NCBI GenBank assembly: GCA_937902315.1
Contig: CALGUG010000056.1
Span: 1-64,000, forward strand
DNA: 64,000 bases
Direction of reading: 5' to 3'
Origin: an uncultured Chloroflexales bacterium
GTDB taxonomy: Bacteria; Chloroflexota; Chloroflexia; Chloroflexales; Chloroflexaceae
Shown here: piece after piece, positions 7,556-16,227 of the stretch
Numbering within the stretch: the first letter of the stretch is position 1
Layout of the letters: each line of letters begins with the position of its first letter
Notes under the pieces: generated by a model
Told to the model about the DNA's origin: nothing
The model's input: the letters and a program-made list of their open reading frames with translations, nothing else
Database searches by the model: none
Position numbers and translations under genes: made by a program

Positions 7556-9784
7556 ATGTCAGAACGTATCATTCATTCGGTAAGCGCAGAAATTGCAGGT
7601 CGAACTTTAACACTCGAAACAGGTCGTTTTGCGGAACAGGCTGATGGCGCTGTTACCGTGCGTTATGGCGATACACTCTTATTGGCGACTGTGGTTGCCT
7701 CGAAAGAAGTGCGCGAAGGCGTGGACTTCTTCCCGCTAACAGTCGACTACGAAGAGCGTATGTATGCCGCAGGTAAGATCCCCGGCAACTTCTTCAAACG
7801 TGAAGGGCGCCCGACCCAAACCGCTATTTTGACCTCGCGCTTGACCGATCGCCCCTTGCGCCCGCTCTTCCCCAAGGGCTACCGCAACGAAGTTCAAGTG
7901 ATCGTGACCACCTTCTCGATCGATATGGTGAACGATCCTAGCTCCTTAGCGATCATCGGTGCCTCGGCGGCCCTCGCAATCAGCGATATTCCCTTTGAGG
8001 GGCCGGTTGGCGCTTGTGTAGTCGGCCACCTCAACGGTGAACTAGTTATCAACCCATTTATGGCCGATATGGAGCATAGCCGCCTCGACTTGGTTGTGGC
8101 TGGCACCAAAGACGCTGTCTTGATGGTGGAAGCTGGCGCCTACGAGTTGAGCGAAGACGAAATGTTAGAGGCGGTTATCAAGGGCCACGAAATCTGCAAG
8201 CAAATCTGTGATTTGCAGAATGAGCTGGTCGCTTTGGCCGGTAAGCCGAAGCGTGAATTCATTCCGCCGGTAGTCGATAGCTCGCTCGAAGAAGCGATCG
8301 CTGAATACATGGGCGACCGCTTGCGCGAAGCGATTAACAACGCCAACAAGCTAGAGCGCGAGAGCGCGATCGAAGCTCTGCGCCAAGATGTGATCGATCA
8401 CTTCACAGCCGATGAGCCGGAAGAAGAGATCCCCAACCGCATCAAGGCCGTGACCAAGGCTTTTGAAGCGCTGATGAAAGAAGAAGTTCGCTCGGCCATT
8501 CTCAACCACGATATTCGTGTCGACGGACGTCGCTTGGATGAGATTCGCCCGATCTCGATCGAGACGGGTGTGATCCCGCGCGTACACGGTACCGGTCTCT
8601 TCACTCGTGGTCAAACCCAAGTCTTGACCCTGCTGACGCTTGGTTCGCCCGGCGACGAGCAGCGCCTAGATGATTTGGGTGTTGAAACCACCAAACGTTA
8701 CATTCACCACTACAACTTCCCGCCCTTCAGCACGGGTGAAGCCAAACGCCTGAGCTCGCCCCGCCGCCGCGACATCGGTCACGGTGCTTTGGCTGAGCGT
8801 TCGCTCTTGGCGGTGCTGCCGCCCAAAGAGAAGTTCCCCTACACCATGCGTCTGGTGAGCGAGACTCTCTCCTCGAACGGTTCGTCTTCAATGGCAAGCG
8901 TTTGTGGTTCGAGCTTGGCCTTGATGGACGCAGGTGTTCCGATCACCCGCCACGTGGCTGGTGTCGCCATGGGTCTTATCACAGGCGAAGATGGCAAATG
9001 GAAGATCTTGACCGACATTCAGGGCGTCGAAGACGCATTGGGTGATATGGACTTCAAGGTGGCCGGTACCACCGAAGGCATCACTGGCCTTCAGATGGAT
9101 ATCAAGACCACTGGTATTACCTATGACATTATGCGCCAAGCCTTTGCGCAGGCTCGCGAGGGACGTCTCTTCATCATTAACAAGATGAATGAGGCTATTC
9201 CTGAGCCGCGCGCCGAGCTGGCTCAGTCGGCACCGCGCATTATCGTGCTTCAGATCCCGGTCGATAAGATCGGTACCCTGATCGGCCCTGGTGGCAAAAC
9301 CATCCGTGGCATTATCGATCAGACCGGCGCTACGATCGATGTTGAAGACGACGGCAAGGTCTTTATCTCGACCGCCGATGGCGAAGCCGCGAAGAAGGCC
9401 ATCGCTATGGTCGAGGGCTTGACCCGCGAGGCCAAGGTCGGCGATATCTTCACCGGCAAAGTCGTGCGCATCATGCCGTTCGGCGCCTTTGTGAACATTC
9501 TGCCCGGCAAGGATGGTATGGTTCACGTCAGCGAGCTGGACGAAGGCCGCACCGAGAATGTCGAGGATGTGGTCAAGATGGGCGATGAGATTACCGTTAT
9601 GGTGATCGGCGTCGAGCCAGGCACCGGTAAGATCAGCCTCTCACGCCGCGCGGTTCTGACCGGCGAAACCCCCGAACAGCGCCAAGCTGCCGGTGGCGCG
9701 CCGCGTAATGGTGGCCGTGGCGGTGAGCGCGGCGGTCGCGGTGGCGACGGTGATCGTCCCCGACCTCGCCGACGCGAGTCCTAA
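7556..9784 (+). CDS. pnp: Polyribonucleotide nucleotidyltransferase (PNPase)
   Basis: PNPase degrades RNA 3' to 5' by phosphorolysis as a trimer and can also add tails. The order is the standard one: a first RNase PH domain, an all-helical linker, a second RNase PH domain, a KH domain (around IGTLIGPGGKTIRGI) and an S1 domain (GDIFTGKVVRIMPFGAFVNI). After S1 there is an Arg-Gly-rich tail (GGRGGERGGRGGDGD), a likely RNA-binding extension. I take ATG 7556 as the start because AAGGA at 7540-7544 is 11 nt away; the GTG at 7547 is too close to it. The gene ends in its own terminator, so it is monocistronic. Confidence 0.97.
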   Translation: MSERIIHSVSAEIAGRTLTLETGRFAEQADGAVTVRYGDTLLLATVVASKEVREGVDFFPLTVDYEERMYAAGKIPGNFFKREGRPTQTAILTSRLTDRPLRPLFPKGYRNEVQVIVTTFSIDMVNDPSSLAIIGASAALAISDIPFEGPVGACVVGHLNGELVINPFMADMEHSRLDLVVAGTKDAVLMVEAGAYELSEDEMLEAVIKGHEICKQICDLQNELVALAGKPKREFIPPVVDSSLEEAIAEYMGDRLREAINNANKLERESAIEALRQDVIDHFTADEPEEEIPNRIKAVTKAFEALMKEEVRSAILNHDIRVDGRRLDEIRPISIETGVIPRVHGTGLFTRGQTQVLTLLTLGSPGDEQRLDDLGVETTKRYIHHYNFPPFSTGEAKRLSSPRRRDIGHGALAERSLLAVLPPKEKFPYTMRLVSETLSSNGSSSMASVCGSSLALMDAGVPITRHVAGVAMGLITGEDGKWKILTDIQGVEDALGDMDFKVAGTTEGITGLQMDIKTTGITYDIMRQAFAQAREGRLFIINKMNEAIPEPRAELAQSAPRIIVLQIPVDKIGTLIGPGGKTIRGIIDQTGATIDVEDDGKVFISTADGEAAKKAIAMVEGLTREAKVGDIFTGKVVRIMPFGAFVNILPGKDGMVHVSELDEGRTENVEDVVKMGDEITVMVIGVEPGTGKISLSRRAVLTGETPEQRQAAGGAPRNGGRGGERGGRGGDGDRPRPRRRES

Positions 9785-9803
9785 TTCACGATCATAACTA
9801 AGC

Positions 9804-9838
9804 AAAAAGCGGTTTGTCGATGACAAGCCGCTTTTTGT
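9804..9838 (+). terminator. Intrinsic terminator after pnp
   Basis: AAAAAGCGGTTTGTC and GACAAGCCGCTTTTT form a 15-bp stem around a 3-nt loop, ending in a T run. With A and T runs on both sides it would work in either direction. Confidence 0.9.
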
Positions 9839-9855
9839 TGCTCTTCAATGTTGTT

Positions 9856-9980
9856 ATACCAAATCTGGTTGATTAGGTGCTCTTTGAGCTTCGGCAGAGT
9901 GGAATTTGTCTCTTTTTGAACTCTTTCCTCGGTTTTGTTTTCCTGCTTTACAAAAGCGCAGTTTCAAACGGATTTGGTAT
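9856..9980. repeat. F2 repeat, complete copy
   Basis: 125 bp bounded by ATACCAAATCTGG and CGGATTTGGTAT, an inverted pair. The interior shares the CTTCGGCAGAG, TCTTTCC and AAAAGCGCA blocks with the other F2 copies. It has no coding potential, as expected of a miniature inverted-repeat element moved by a transposase from elsewhere. Confidence 0.75.
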
Positions 9981-9984
9981 TAAA

Positions 9985-10120
9985 CCTATTCTGGGGGCGG
10001 CTTCGCAACACCGCTAGAAGCCTCATTGGCGGAAAGGCCGTTGGTAGCCGTAGGCGGACGCGCCAGAAGCCTTCTTTGGGCAATAAGAACAGACCGCCAA
10101 GCAAAACTAGGTGTTTTTGA
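9985..10120 (+). repeat. F1 repeat directly behind an F2 copy
   Basis: Core GTAGCCGTAGGCGGACGCG at 10044-10062 and the trailing ACAGACCGCCAAG. The left part is diverged (GGGGGCGGCTTCGCAACACC). The F2-F1 order repeats the arrangement at 1-255. Confidence 0.7.
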
Positions 10121-10233
10121 GCAAGCCTCGCCTTATGCGGCTAAGCTATTTCTCAGCATGCTCTCAGCTCAAATCGTAAAAAAAGCATGCTAGAATGAGG
10201 CTAGTTAAGAGACTACTCTGTAAGGAGAAACAT

Positions 10234-10896
10234 ATGTCACGTCAACGACGATGGATTTGGATTGCATTTGCACTCCTTATAAGTGTAACGATAGGTCTGC
10301 CTAATGTACAGGCCCAAGAGGGCGGCCCCTCGATTCAAACCGATACGCCCGTGATCGATGCAGGCAACATTATTAGCTTCACTGGCTCAGGCTTTCGGCC
10401 CGGCGAACGGGTCGGAACCTGGGTCACCGCCCCTGATCAAACGGTCTATAGCGCTCCAACCGTCTACGCGACCCAATCACAAGGCACAATCGAGGCGCAG
10501 TTCAGCATCCCGGGCAACGCTATGGGTGGTCGCTGGCACTTCACCGCCTATGGCGATATCAGCAAAACCGCCGCTATCGTGGCCTTTGATGTGATCCCCA
10601 ACGCGACTGCCGATACTCGCCCGGTCGACACTGTCGAGCCGCCGGTTGGGCCGCGCGGCACCAACTTCCGCTTCAATGTCAACGGCTTCCGTGGCAACGA
10701 AACGTATAGCTATTGGTTCACCCGCCCCGATGGCACGATCGCCTATGCCGTGCCCGATAAGCGCGAAACCAATAAGAACGGCAAGGCCAGCTTCAACTGG
10801 ACCGTTCCCGCCGACGAAATGCCCGGCATTTGGACGGTGACCGTTCAAGGCATCAAGAGCAATCGCGCCAAAGCGGTGCGCTTCGAAGTACAATAG
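10234..10896 (+). CDS. Secreted protein with two beta-sandwich repeats
   Basis: I do not recognise a named family. The 220-residue product has a signal peptide (RRWIWIAFALLISVTIGLP, probable cut after NVQA) and two related halves of about 90 residues. Each half has a GxGFRxGE- or NGFRGNETY-like turn, then a TWV or YWF strand, a PDG/PDQT turn, and a closing G-W-T/H strand (MGGRWHFTAYG; MPGIWTVTVQG). This fits tandem Ig-like domains of extracellular proteins. The ATG at 10234 follows TAAGGAGAAACAT; an earlier in-frame ATG at 10195 lacks a site. It has its own terminator. Function unknown. Confidence 0.75.
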   Translation: MSRQRRWIWIAFALLISVTIGLPNVQAQEGGPSIQTDTPVIDAGNIISFTGSGFRPGERVGTWVTAPDQTVYSAPTVYATQSQGTIEAQFSIPGNAMGGRWHFTAYGDISKTAAIVAFDVIPNATADTRPVDTVEPPVGPRGTNFRFNVNGFRGNETYSYWFTRPDGTIAYAVPDKRETNKNGKASFNWTVPADEMPGIWTVTVQGIKSNRAKAVRFEVQ

Positions 10897-10924
10897 GCCT
10901 TCGTCAATCGATTGCGTGCTTCTG

Positions 10925-10957
10925 CGAAATGGCCGCGTTAGGCCATTTCGTTTTTCT
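10925..10957 (+). terminator. Intrinsic terminator
   Basis: CGAAATGGCC (10925-10934) and GGCCATTTCG (10941-10950) enclose 6 nt and are followed by TTTTTCTTT. Confidence 0.88.
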
Positions 10958-10971
10958 TTATACAATCCTTA

Positions 10972-11135
10972 ATCTCAAATCCAGTTAAGCGCTTCAAAGC
11001 TTTAGCGGAAGAGTCTCTGGCCCAAAGAAGAATCGAACCGCGTCCGCCTACGGCTATCAACATCTCACCCGCCACCAGACGGTGGTATCTGGCCTAACCG
11101 AAGCCGCCCCCAAAACACACCAACAGATTTCGTAT
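10972..11135 (-). repeat. F1 repeat, complete but diverged
   Basis: 164 bp between ATCTCAAATCCAG and CAGATTTCGTAT, which are worn versions of the F1 ends. The core lies at 11039-11057 in minus orientation, and GCGGAAGAGTCTCTGG matches the shared outer arm. It supplies the false N-terminal extension of the next reading frame. Confidence 0.65.
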
Positions 11136-11228
11136 ACCATTATCTATATTCGATCTTTTGAAGGTGTGATAGTGCCAACAAAAGGGGTACAATCTCTCTA
11201 CATTCAGAAAGGATATAAGGAGCATTGT

Positions 11229-12248
11229 GTGATTCCAAACGCTGAACGCTTACTTGAGCTGATTCGCCAGCTGCATGTCACGATTCGCGACGCGGTTGTA
11301 AGCGCTTGTGAACGCAGCGCGCTCGAAGAGATGGCAGAGATCTACGCCGAAGACGATGCGGGCGACACGATCTATGCGGTCGATCGGGTCAGCGAAGAGC
11401 TGCTGCTGGCATTTTTTGCCGAACATGTAGCGCCTGAATGGCCGCTGGTCTTGGTTGCCGAGGGTCTGCATGGCGGCAAAGTTGTGCTGCCCGCAGGATC
11501 GCGCGAAGAAGACGCGATTATTCGCATCATCGTCGACCCGATCGATGGAACGCGCGGGATTATGTACCAAAAACGGAGCGCTTGGATCTTAACCGGCGTT
11601 GCGCCTAACCGTGGCCCTGCTACCAGCCTGCGCGATATCGAGCTAGCCATGCAGACCGAGATCCCACTTGTGCGCCAGCACCTTTGTGATACACTATGGG
11701 CTACAGCTAATGGAAGTGTCCAAGCAGAGCGCCTCAATCGCATTACGGGCGAGCGCCAAGCGCTGCCGTTGCGCCCATCGCGCGCTACAAGCATCGCCCA
11801 CGGCTTCGCCAGCTTCTCGCGCTTCTTCCCGGGCGTGCGCGACGAAGTGGCAGCTTTAGACGAAGCGGTGATGCGTCGGGTGTTAGGCCCACCGCAATAT
11901 GGCAAGGCTCAATGCTTTGAAGACCAATACATTTGTACAGGTGGGCAGCTGTATGAGATGCTCGTTGGACACGACCGTTTTGTCTGTGACTTACGCGCAA
12001 CTTTTGACCGTGTGCAAGCTGCTCGCGGCCTTCAGCTCGGGATCTGCTGCCACCCCTACGATCTCGCCACCTGGCTGATCGCAGAACGCGCAGGAATCAT
12101 TCTGACCAACGCCGAAGGCAATGCGTTCAATGCGCCCTTCGATGTCGAAAGCGATGTGGCTTGGATCGGCTATGCCAACCAAGCGATTCGCGATGAGATC
12201 GAAGCTCATCTGCAAGCCGAGATGCGAGAACGAGGGCTGATCGACTAA
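11229..12248 (+). CDS. Inositol monophosphatase-family phosphatase
   Basis: A 339-residue member of the metal-dependent, lithium-sensitive phosphatase superfamily (inositol monophosphatase, fructose-bisphosphatase, CysQ). The metal motif DPIDGTRG is at 103-110, Glu78 in VLVAEGLHG stands for the first metal-binding Glu, and PYDLATWLIAERAG near the C-terminus replaces the usual WDxAAG motif. It is longer than typical IMPases because of an insert after the metal motif. The start is GTG 11229 with AAGGAG at 11217-11222; the frame runs open further upstream only because it passes through an F1 repeat. A sugar isomerase-like gene follows after 42 bp, suggesting a shared role in sugar phosphate metabolism. 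Substrate unknown. Confidence 0.78.
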   Translation: MIPNAERLLELIRQLHVTIRDAVVSACERSALEEMAEIYAEDDAGDTIYAVDRVSEELLLAFFAEHVAPEWPLVLVAEGLHGGKVVLPAGSREEDAIIRIIVDPIDGTRGIMYQKRSAWILTGVAPNRGPATSLRDIELAMQTEIPLVRQHLCDTLWATANGSVQAERLNRITGERQALPLRPSRATSIAHGFASFSRFFPGVRDEVAALDEAVMRRVLGPPQYGKAQCFEDQYICTGGQLYEMLVGHDRFVCDLRATFDRVQAARGLQLGICCHPYDLATWLIAERAGIILTNAEGNAFNAPFDVESDVAWIGYANQAIRDEIEAHLQAEMRERGLID

Positions 12249-12290
12249 ACCGCTCAGTGTATTCGATTGATTGCAATCTAAGGATCGATT

Positions 12291-13055
12291 ATGCGCCGAT
12301 TATCATTGACGAGTTGGAGTGTTCATCACAGCCTAACGGACGGAAGCCTAACACTCCTCGACCTGCCCGCACGGATGCGGGAGGAGGGTCTCGGAACGCT
12401 AGAGATCTGCCACTTCCACTTTCCATCGACCGACGATGACTATATCGCCAGCTTGAAATCGGCTTTGGCAGCTGCAAACGTCGAGTCGTTCAGCATCTTG
12501 ATCGATACCGGCGATATTTCGAGCGCCGATCCCGAACAGCGCGCCAAGGATCTGCAAACGGTGAAGAACTGGATCGATGTAGCCAGCAAGCTCGGCTCGC
12601 AAGTGGTGCGCGTGGTGGCCGGCAATAGCGACCCAAACGACAAGGAAGCGCTCAAGCGCTCGATCGCAGGCTTAGAAGAGGCCGCCGACTACGCCAAAGC
12701 GAAGGGCGTCAAAGTGCTGACCGAGAATTTCATGGCACTGGCATCGACCGCCGAGAACTGCAACGCTATTCTCGACGCGCTCGATGGCAAGGTCGGGCTC
12801 TGCGCCGATATCGGCAACTTCCCGAGCGATATTCGAGTCGCCTCGTTCAGCGCGGTCGTCGGGCGTGCGAGCGTTGTGCATACCAAAGCCAGCTACAACG
12901 AAGCGGGCGAGCTGAACGCCGAGCAACTGCGCGCCTGTCTGCAGGCCAGCGTCGATGCAGGTTTCGATGGGCCCTACACCTTGGTCTACGACCGCGACGC
13001 CAATAGCTGGCCGCGTCTGGCCGAACTCAAGGCCGTTGTAAGCGATTACCTCTAA
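12291..13055 (+). CDS. Sugar phosphate isomerase/epimerase-like TIM barrel
   Basis: A 254-residue protein of the xylose isomerase-like/AP endonuclease 2 superfamily, which interconverts sugars or related polyols using a divalent metal. Visible hallmarks are the N-terminal LTSWSVHHSL strand, LEICHFHF, the Glu in VLTENFM and the Asp in CADIGNFPSD (both metal ligands in relatives), and VHTKASYNEAGE before the last strands. The ATG follows AAGGA by 6 nt. It is the second gene of a pair with the phosphatase and ends in a strong terminator. The exact sugar cannot be read from sequence. Confidence 0.8.
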   Translation: MRRLSLTSWSVHHSLTDGSLTLLDLPARMREEGLGTLEICHFHFPSTDDDYIASLKSALAAANVESFSILIDTGDISSADPEQRAKDLQTVKNWIDVASKLGSQVVRVVAGNSDPNDKEALKRSIAGLEEAADYAKAKGVKVLTENFMALASTAENCNAILDALDGKVGLCADIGNFPSDIRVASFSAVVGRASVVHTKASYNEAGELNAEQLRACLQASVDAGFDGPYTLVYDRDANSWPRLAELKAVVSDYL

Positions 13056-13079
13056 GCGTTAATCGGCTTTATCAATACC

Positions 13080-13116
13080 AGAGCTGTGGTAGCAAGCTAC
13101 CACAGCTCTTCTTTTC
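13080..13116 (+). terminator. Intrinsic terminator
   Basis: AGAGCTGTGGTAG pairs perfectly with CTACCACAGCTCT around CAAG, followed by TCTTTT. Confidence 0.92.
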
Positions 13117-13437
13117 GAACGCCACTGCTTCATCTTTAGCGAGCTTTTTGATGAGGAAAAAAGAGAGACTGCCCAAAAACAAAACGCTTCAAAGCAAGGT
13201 TCCCTCTAAGACGCACCAAGATCACAAGTCTTACCGATAAACGAGTGGAAGCTTGCTACTCCAAATAGATCCCTGCTTTCTACTCGTATCCCACCTATTG
13301 TCCAAGTATCACTAGAATCATCAGCATAGAGATTTTAGAAATCGGAGGTTGCGCTTCCACTCCACAGCTTAATACTCTGGTCCGGCCAAATCCAACGGCT
13401 AGGAAGGGTATATCCGTCCAAACGCCACCCTTCCAAA
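13117..13437. other. Intergenic stretch without a recognised feature
   Basis: I see no convincing gene, repeat-family member or RNA. The base composition becomes more AT-rich toward the small gene that follows. Confidence 0.5.
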
Positions 13438-13674
13438 TTAATAAGGGATAAAGCTCGTATTGGTCACCACAACATATCTATTTTCAATCCTACAAGGCAT
13501 CGATGGGTTTTCAGCGAGAATAAAAGAAACACTATCTTGAGGAAGAAGAGAAAGAAGCCTATCTATAATGGTGAAAGTAGCATAAATAAATATACTCAGA
13601 ATGATAACTACTGAAATATAGGAGAGTATCTTATCCAAGATCCTTATTATTCTGCCCTCTGGCTCAGTTAGCAT
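13438..13674 (-). CDS. Small single-span membrane protein, hypothetical
   Basis: A 78-residue frame in an AT-rich stretch unlike its neighbours. It has one clear hydrophobic segment (ISVVIILSIFIYATFTII, about residues 20-37) after a charged N-terminus, and a short polar tail with one Cys. The ribosome-binding site is weak (GATGAG). The base composition and lack of a family suggest a horizontally gained or fast-evolving gene, or a chance frame. No function can be given. Confidence 0.35.
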   Translation of the reverse strand: MLTEPEGRIIRILDKILSYISVVIILSIFIYATFTIIDRLLSLLPQDSVSFILAENPSMPCRIENRYVVVTNTSFIPY

Positions 13675-13876
13675 TGCTAGCTCATCTTTACAAATGAATT
13701 GCCATTTCGAATCGTAATAAGTATACGATATTGAAATTACCCATCCAAATAAATTGTTTACACTTATCGTAAATTATTATTTTCATTAAGCATTTTCAGT
13801 CTAAAGGATGTACTACAATCCATTAAGTTCGTCGATAATGAGCAGAACTTCTCTGATTACATCAAATGGAGGCTCT

Positions 13877-14788
13877 ATGTGGGTGCAAGAGGTCAACTTC
13901 AGAAATAATTCTGAAGATTTTAAGCATATGTGTCGTTTAATTGTCGAATTAAATAATCCCAAAGAGTTAGGCCACCACTGGACGCTTGGCCAGCTAATCG
14001 ATTGGCGATGGGGCATTTGGAACGACGCCAAGCTCGATCCAAACTTTTTTGAAAAGAACTGCCGCCCTTTCTACAATTATCTTGGCGATCTGGTCGGTTT
14101 TGCGATCTCAGAAAGTGGCACAAACCGCTTTATGATCGCCTTTCGTAAGCAGTATCGCAGCTTTCGAAAGCTGGCGATCCAATCGGTCTTGCAGCGCCCA
14201 TTTGGAACAGGACCATTTGAAATCAGCACGATCGAGAGCGATACGCACTTTATTCAACAACTCGAAGAGGCGGGATTTAGCGCGACGTCCAGAGGCGAGA
14301 CCATGTACCTCTATGCTATTGAGGATGCTGTCTTGAAGGAGGTTACGCTAGCCGATGGCCTAACAATCGAGGGCATGGATCGCTTCCAAGACCTAGGGCG
14401 CCAGATGGAGCTAAAACGCTATTCCTTCCACGGTGGCGAAGAGATCAGCCCAGAGCATGTCTTCGCCTATCACTATGTGCGCAATAGCCCGCTCTACGAT
14501 GCGAGTATGGATCTGGTGCTGCACGATCAAACAGGGCGCTGCCTCTCGGGCTGTGAAGGCTTTATCGACTACGACAACGCCTTGATGCAGATCGAGCGGG
14601 TCTGCACCCAGAAAGCCTTCGAGGGCAGGGGATATGCGCGAGCGGTGATCAACGAGTGCATTCGCCAAGGAGCGCTGCGTGGGGTGCGTTACTTCAGCAT
14701 CACAGCTTGGAACGATCTGACGCACCATCTCTATAGCTCGTTTGGCCAATCTACAGCTATCCCGATTCGTGTATACAGCCGCGCCTAA
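13877..14788 (+). CDS. GNAT-family N-acetyltransferase
   Basis: The C-terminal half of this 303-residue protein carries the acetyl-CoA motif QKAFEGRGYARAVINECIR, preceded by a strand with an internal CSGCEGFIDY-type sequence and followed by GVRYFSITAWN, as in GNAT enzymes. The N-terminal 150 residues may be a second, degenerate GNAT domain, since tandem forms are of this length. ATG 13877 has GGAGG 5 nt upstream; an earlier in-frame ATG at 13808 has none. It is monocistronic and followed by an F1 repeat. The acceptor substrate is unknown. Confidence 0.72.
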   Translation: MWVQEVNFRNNSEDFKHMCRLIVELNNPKELGHHWTLGQLIDWRWGIWNDAKLDPNFFEKNCRPFYNYLGDLVGFAISESGTNRFMIAFRKQYRSFRKLAIQSVLQRPFGTGPFEISTIESDTHFIQQLEEAGFSATSRGETMYLYAIEDAVLKEVTLADGLTIEGMDRFQDLGRQMELKRYSFHGGEEISPEHVFAYHYVRNSPLYDASMDLVLHDQTGRCLSGCEGFIDYDNALMQIERVCTQKAFEGRGYARAVINECIRQGALRGVRYFSITAWNDLTHHLYSSFGQSTAIPIRVYSRA

Positions 14789-14806
14789 CAACATTTAGCC
14801 CAAGTG

Positions 14807-14975
14807 ATATCAAATCCGCTTGAATCATTATATTTTGGGGCGCTCTCTCGGCACAGGGCTACAACACCCTGGTTACGGAGGTGCTATTAGTAGCCGTAGG
14901 CGGACGCGCTAGTAGCCCTTTTTGGGGAAGAGACCAAGCCGCCAAAGCGCTGAAGTGACCAAACGGATTTTGTAT
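14807..14975 (+). repeat. F1 repeat, complete copy with terminal inverted repeats
   Basis: 169 bp from ATATCAAATCCGCTTGAA to ACGGATTTTGTAT, with the core at 14890-14908 and AGAGACCAAGCCGCCAAAG after it. Together with 30617-30783 it defines the full-length F1 element of about 168 bp. Confidence 0.8.
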
Positions 14976-15077
14976 GATGAAGATTGAGAGCTATCTCGCA
15001 ACTTGATGCGAGATAGCTCTTTTCTATTGAGCCGGGGCAGTCTAAACGGAAAATGTTCCGAAATTGCCCCACTTTCG

Positions 15078-15108
15078 TTGAAACTTTTTTGCCTTTGCTT
15101 GGTATTAT
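15078..15108 (+). promoter_or_regulatory. Probable promoter of the sigma/anti-sigma operon
   Basis: TTGAAA (15078-15083) and TATTAT (15103-15108) with a 19-bp spacer and a TGG before the -10, placing the transcript start about 45 nt before the ATG. Confidence 0.5.
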
Positions 15109-15158
15109 TTAAAGACAGCAAACGTACAACAGAAACGACACCAGAGAATGTTCCCGTG

Positions 15159-15701
15159 ATGGAGCCTAGTGATGAGATTTTGGCGCAACGCGCACTATCT
15201 GGTGATTCCGACGCTTTTATGATTCTGGTTGAACGTTATCAAAACACGATCTTTCATGTGGCACTGCGCATGCTCGGCGACAGCCACGACGCTGAAGATC
15301 TGACCCAAGAAGTGTTTTTACGTTGTTACCAATCGTTAGGGCGTTACGATCCTGCACGACCCTTTTTCTCGTGGATCTATCGAATCGCCGTGAATTGCTG
15401 CCTAACAGTGCGCAAGCGACCGACAGCCAGCGCTTTAGATGAGCAACTGGTGGCAGCGCTAGCGACCGAGGAGCCATCACCAGAACAGCACGTGATGCGA
15501 GATGAAACCCAAGCTCTGGTGCAAACTCTCTTGGGGTTATTACCCGAGCAAGATCGCAGCATCATCGCTTTGCGTTACGATGCAGAATTATCCTACGACC
15601 AGATCGCGCAGATTTTGCGATTACCTTTGGGCACGGTTAAAACGCGCCTGTTTCGTGCCCGCCAACGTCTCGCAGATTTATTGAAGGATCAAGCCCTATG
15701 A
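15159..15701 (+). CDS. ECF-type RNA polymerase sigma factor
   Basis: A 180-residue alternative sigma factor of the extracytoplasmic-function group. Region 2 runs through AFMILVERYQNTIFHVALRM, DSHDAEDLTQEVFLRCY and FFSWIYRIAVNCC; region 4 is LLPEQDRSIIALRYDAELSY, then QIAQILRLPLGTVKTRLFRA. The ATG at 15159 is chosen because the longer frame upstream overlaps the promoter; there is no good ribosome-binding site. The next gene, its anti-sigma factor, overlaps by 4 bp, so the two proteins are made in fixed ratio. Confidence 0.9.
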   Translation: MEPSDEILAQRALSGDSDAFMILVERYQNTIFHVALRMLGDSHDAEDLTQEVFLRCYQSLGRYDPARPFFSWIYRIAVNCCLTVRKRPTASALDEQLVAALATEEPSPEQHVMRDETQALVQTLLGLLPEQDRSIIALRYDAELSYDQIAQILRLPLGTVKTRLFRARQRLADLLKDQAL

Positions 15702-16207
15702 ATCACCCTTTCGAGTTGCTGCAAGCAGCCTTCGATAACGAGTTATCTGCTTCCGAGCTGATCATTCTTCAACAGCACCTTCAAAACTGCGAGAGCTGCA
15801 GAGCGCTGCTAGCCGAGCAACACAACATCCATGCTCTGCTCATGCAAAGCAAATCGCAGTTGGTGCCCGCCTCGCTCAATCGAGCGATCGAGCAGCGCAT
15901 TCGTCAAGCTCGGGCACCCAAAGCGCGATCTGGCTGGAGAGTACAGGCCTTATTCTTGTTGATCTGTAGCGTATTTAGCTGGTTCTATTGGCCCGAACTG
16001 CTGAGCTTAGCCCAAACGATCGGGACAGCCAGCGAAGCGCTTATCGTTTGGATCTTTTCGACCACCAGCGGCCTTACAAGCGCTCAGCTCGACAGCGCCA
16101 TCAGCTTCGAAGCCCAAGGACACCTTGTGCTTGTGGTGGGCCTCTGTGTGATTCTGCTAGCTTGTATCTTGGTTTTGCAGCAAGAAGTACACAATAGCCA
16201 TCGATAA
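15698..16207 (+). CDS. Zinc-binding anti-sigma factor, membrane-anchored
   Basis: The 169-residue product starts with a ZAS-type anti-sigma domain: His27, Cys31 and Cys34 in QQHLQNCESCRALL form the zinc motif. Two hydrophobic segments follow, around 88-110 (LFLLICSVFSWFYW) and 145-163 (LVLVVGLCVILLACILVL), so the N-terminal domain would hold the sigma factor at the inner face of the membrane. The ATGA overlap with the sigma gene couples translation. The signal sensed is unknown; the adaptor and permease downstream suggest membrane or cell-envelope stress. Confidence 0.83.
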   Translation: MNHPFELLQAAFDNELSASELIILQQHLQNCESCRALLAEQHNIHALLMQSKSQLVPASLNRAIEQRIRQARAPKARSGWRVQALFLLICSVFSWFYWPELLSLAQTIGTASEALIVWIFSTTSGLTSAQLDSAISFEAQGHLVLVVGLCVILLACILVLQQEVHNSHR

Positions 16208-16227
16208 GCTGTTGGGAGCTAGCCGAA

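Noticed and set aside
7321..7644. A 107-codon frame across the pnp leader
   Set aside because: It is Cys- and Arg-rich, overlaps the folded leader and the pnp start, and has no ribosome-binding site.
11082..11228. A longer start for the inositol-monophosphatase-family gene
   Set aside because: The added 49 codons lie partly in an F1 repeat, and AAGGAG stands before GTG 11229.
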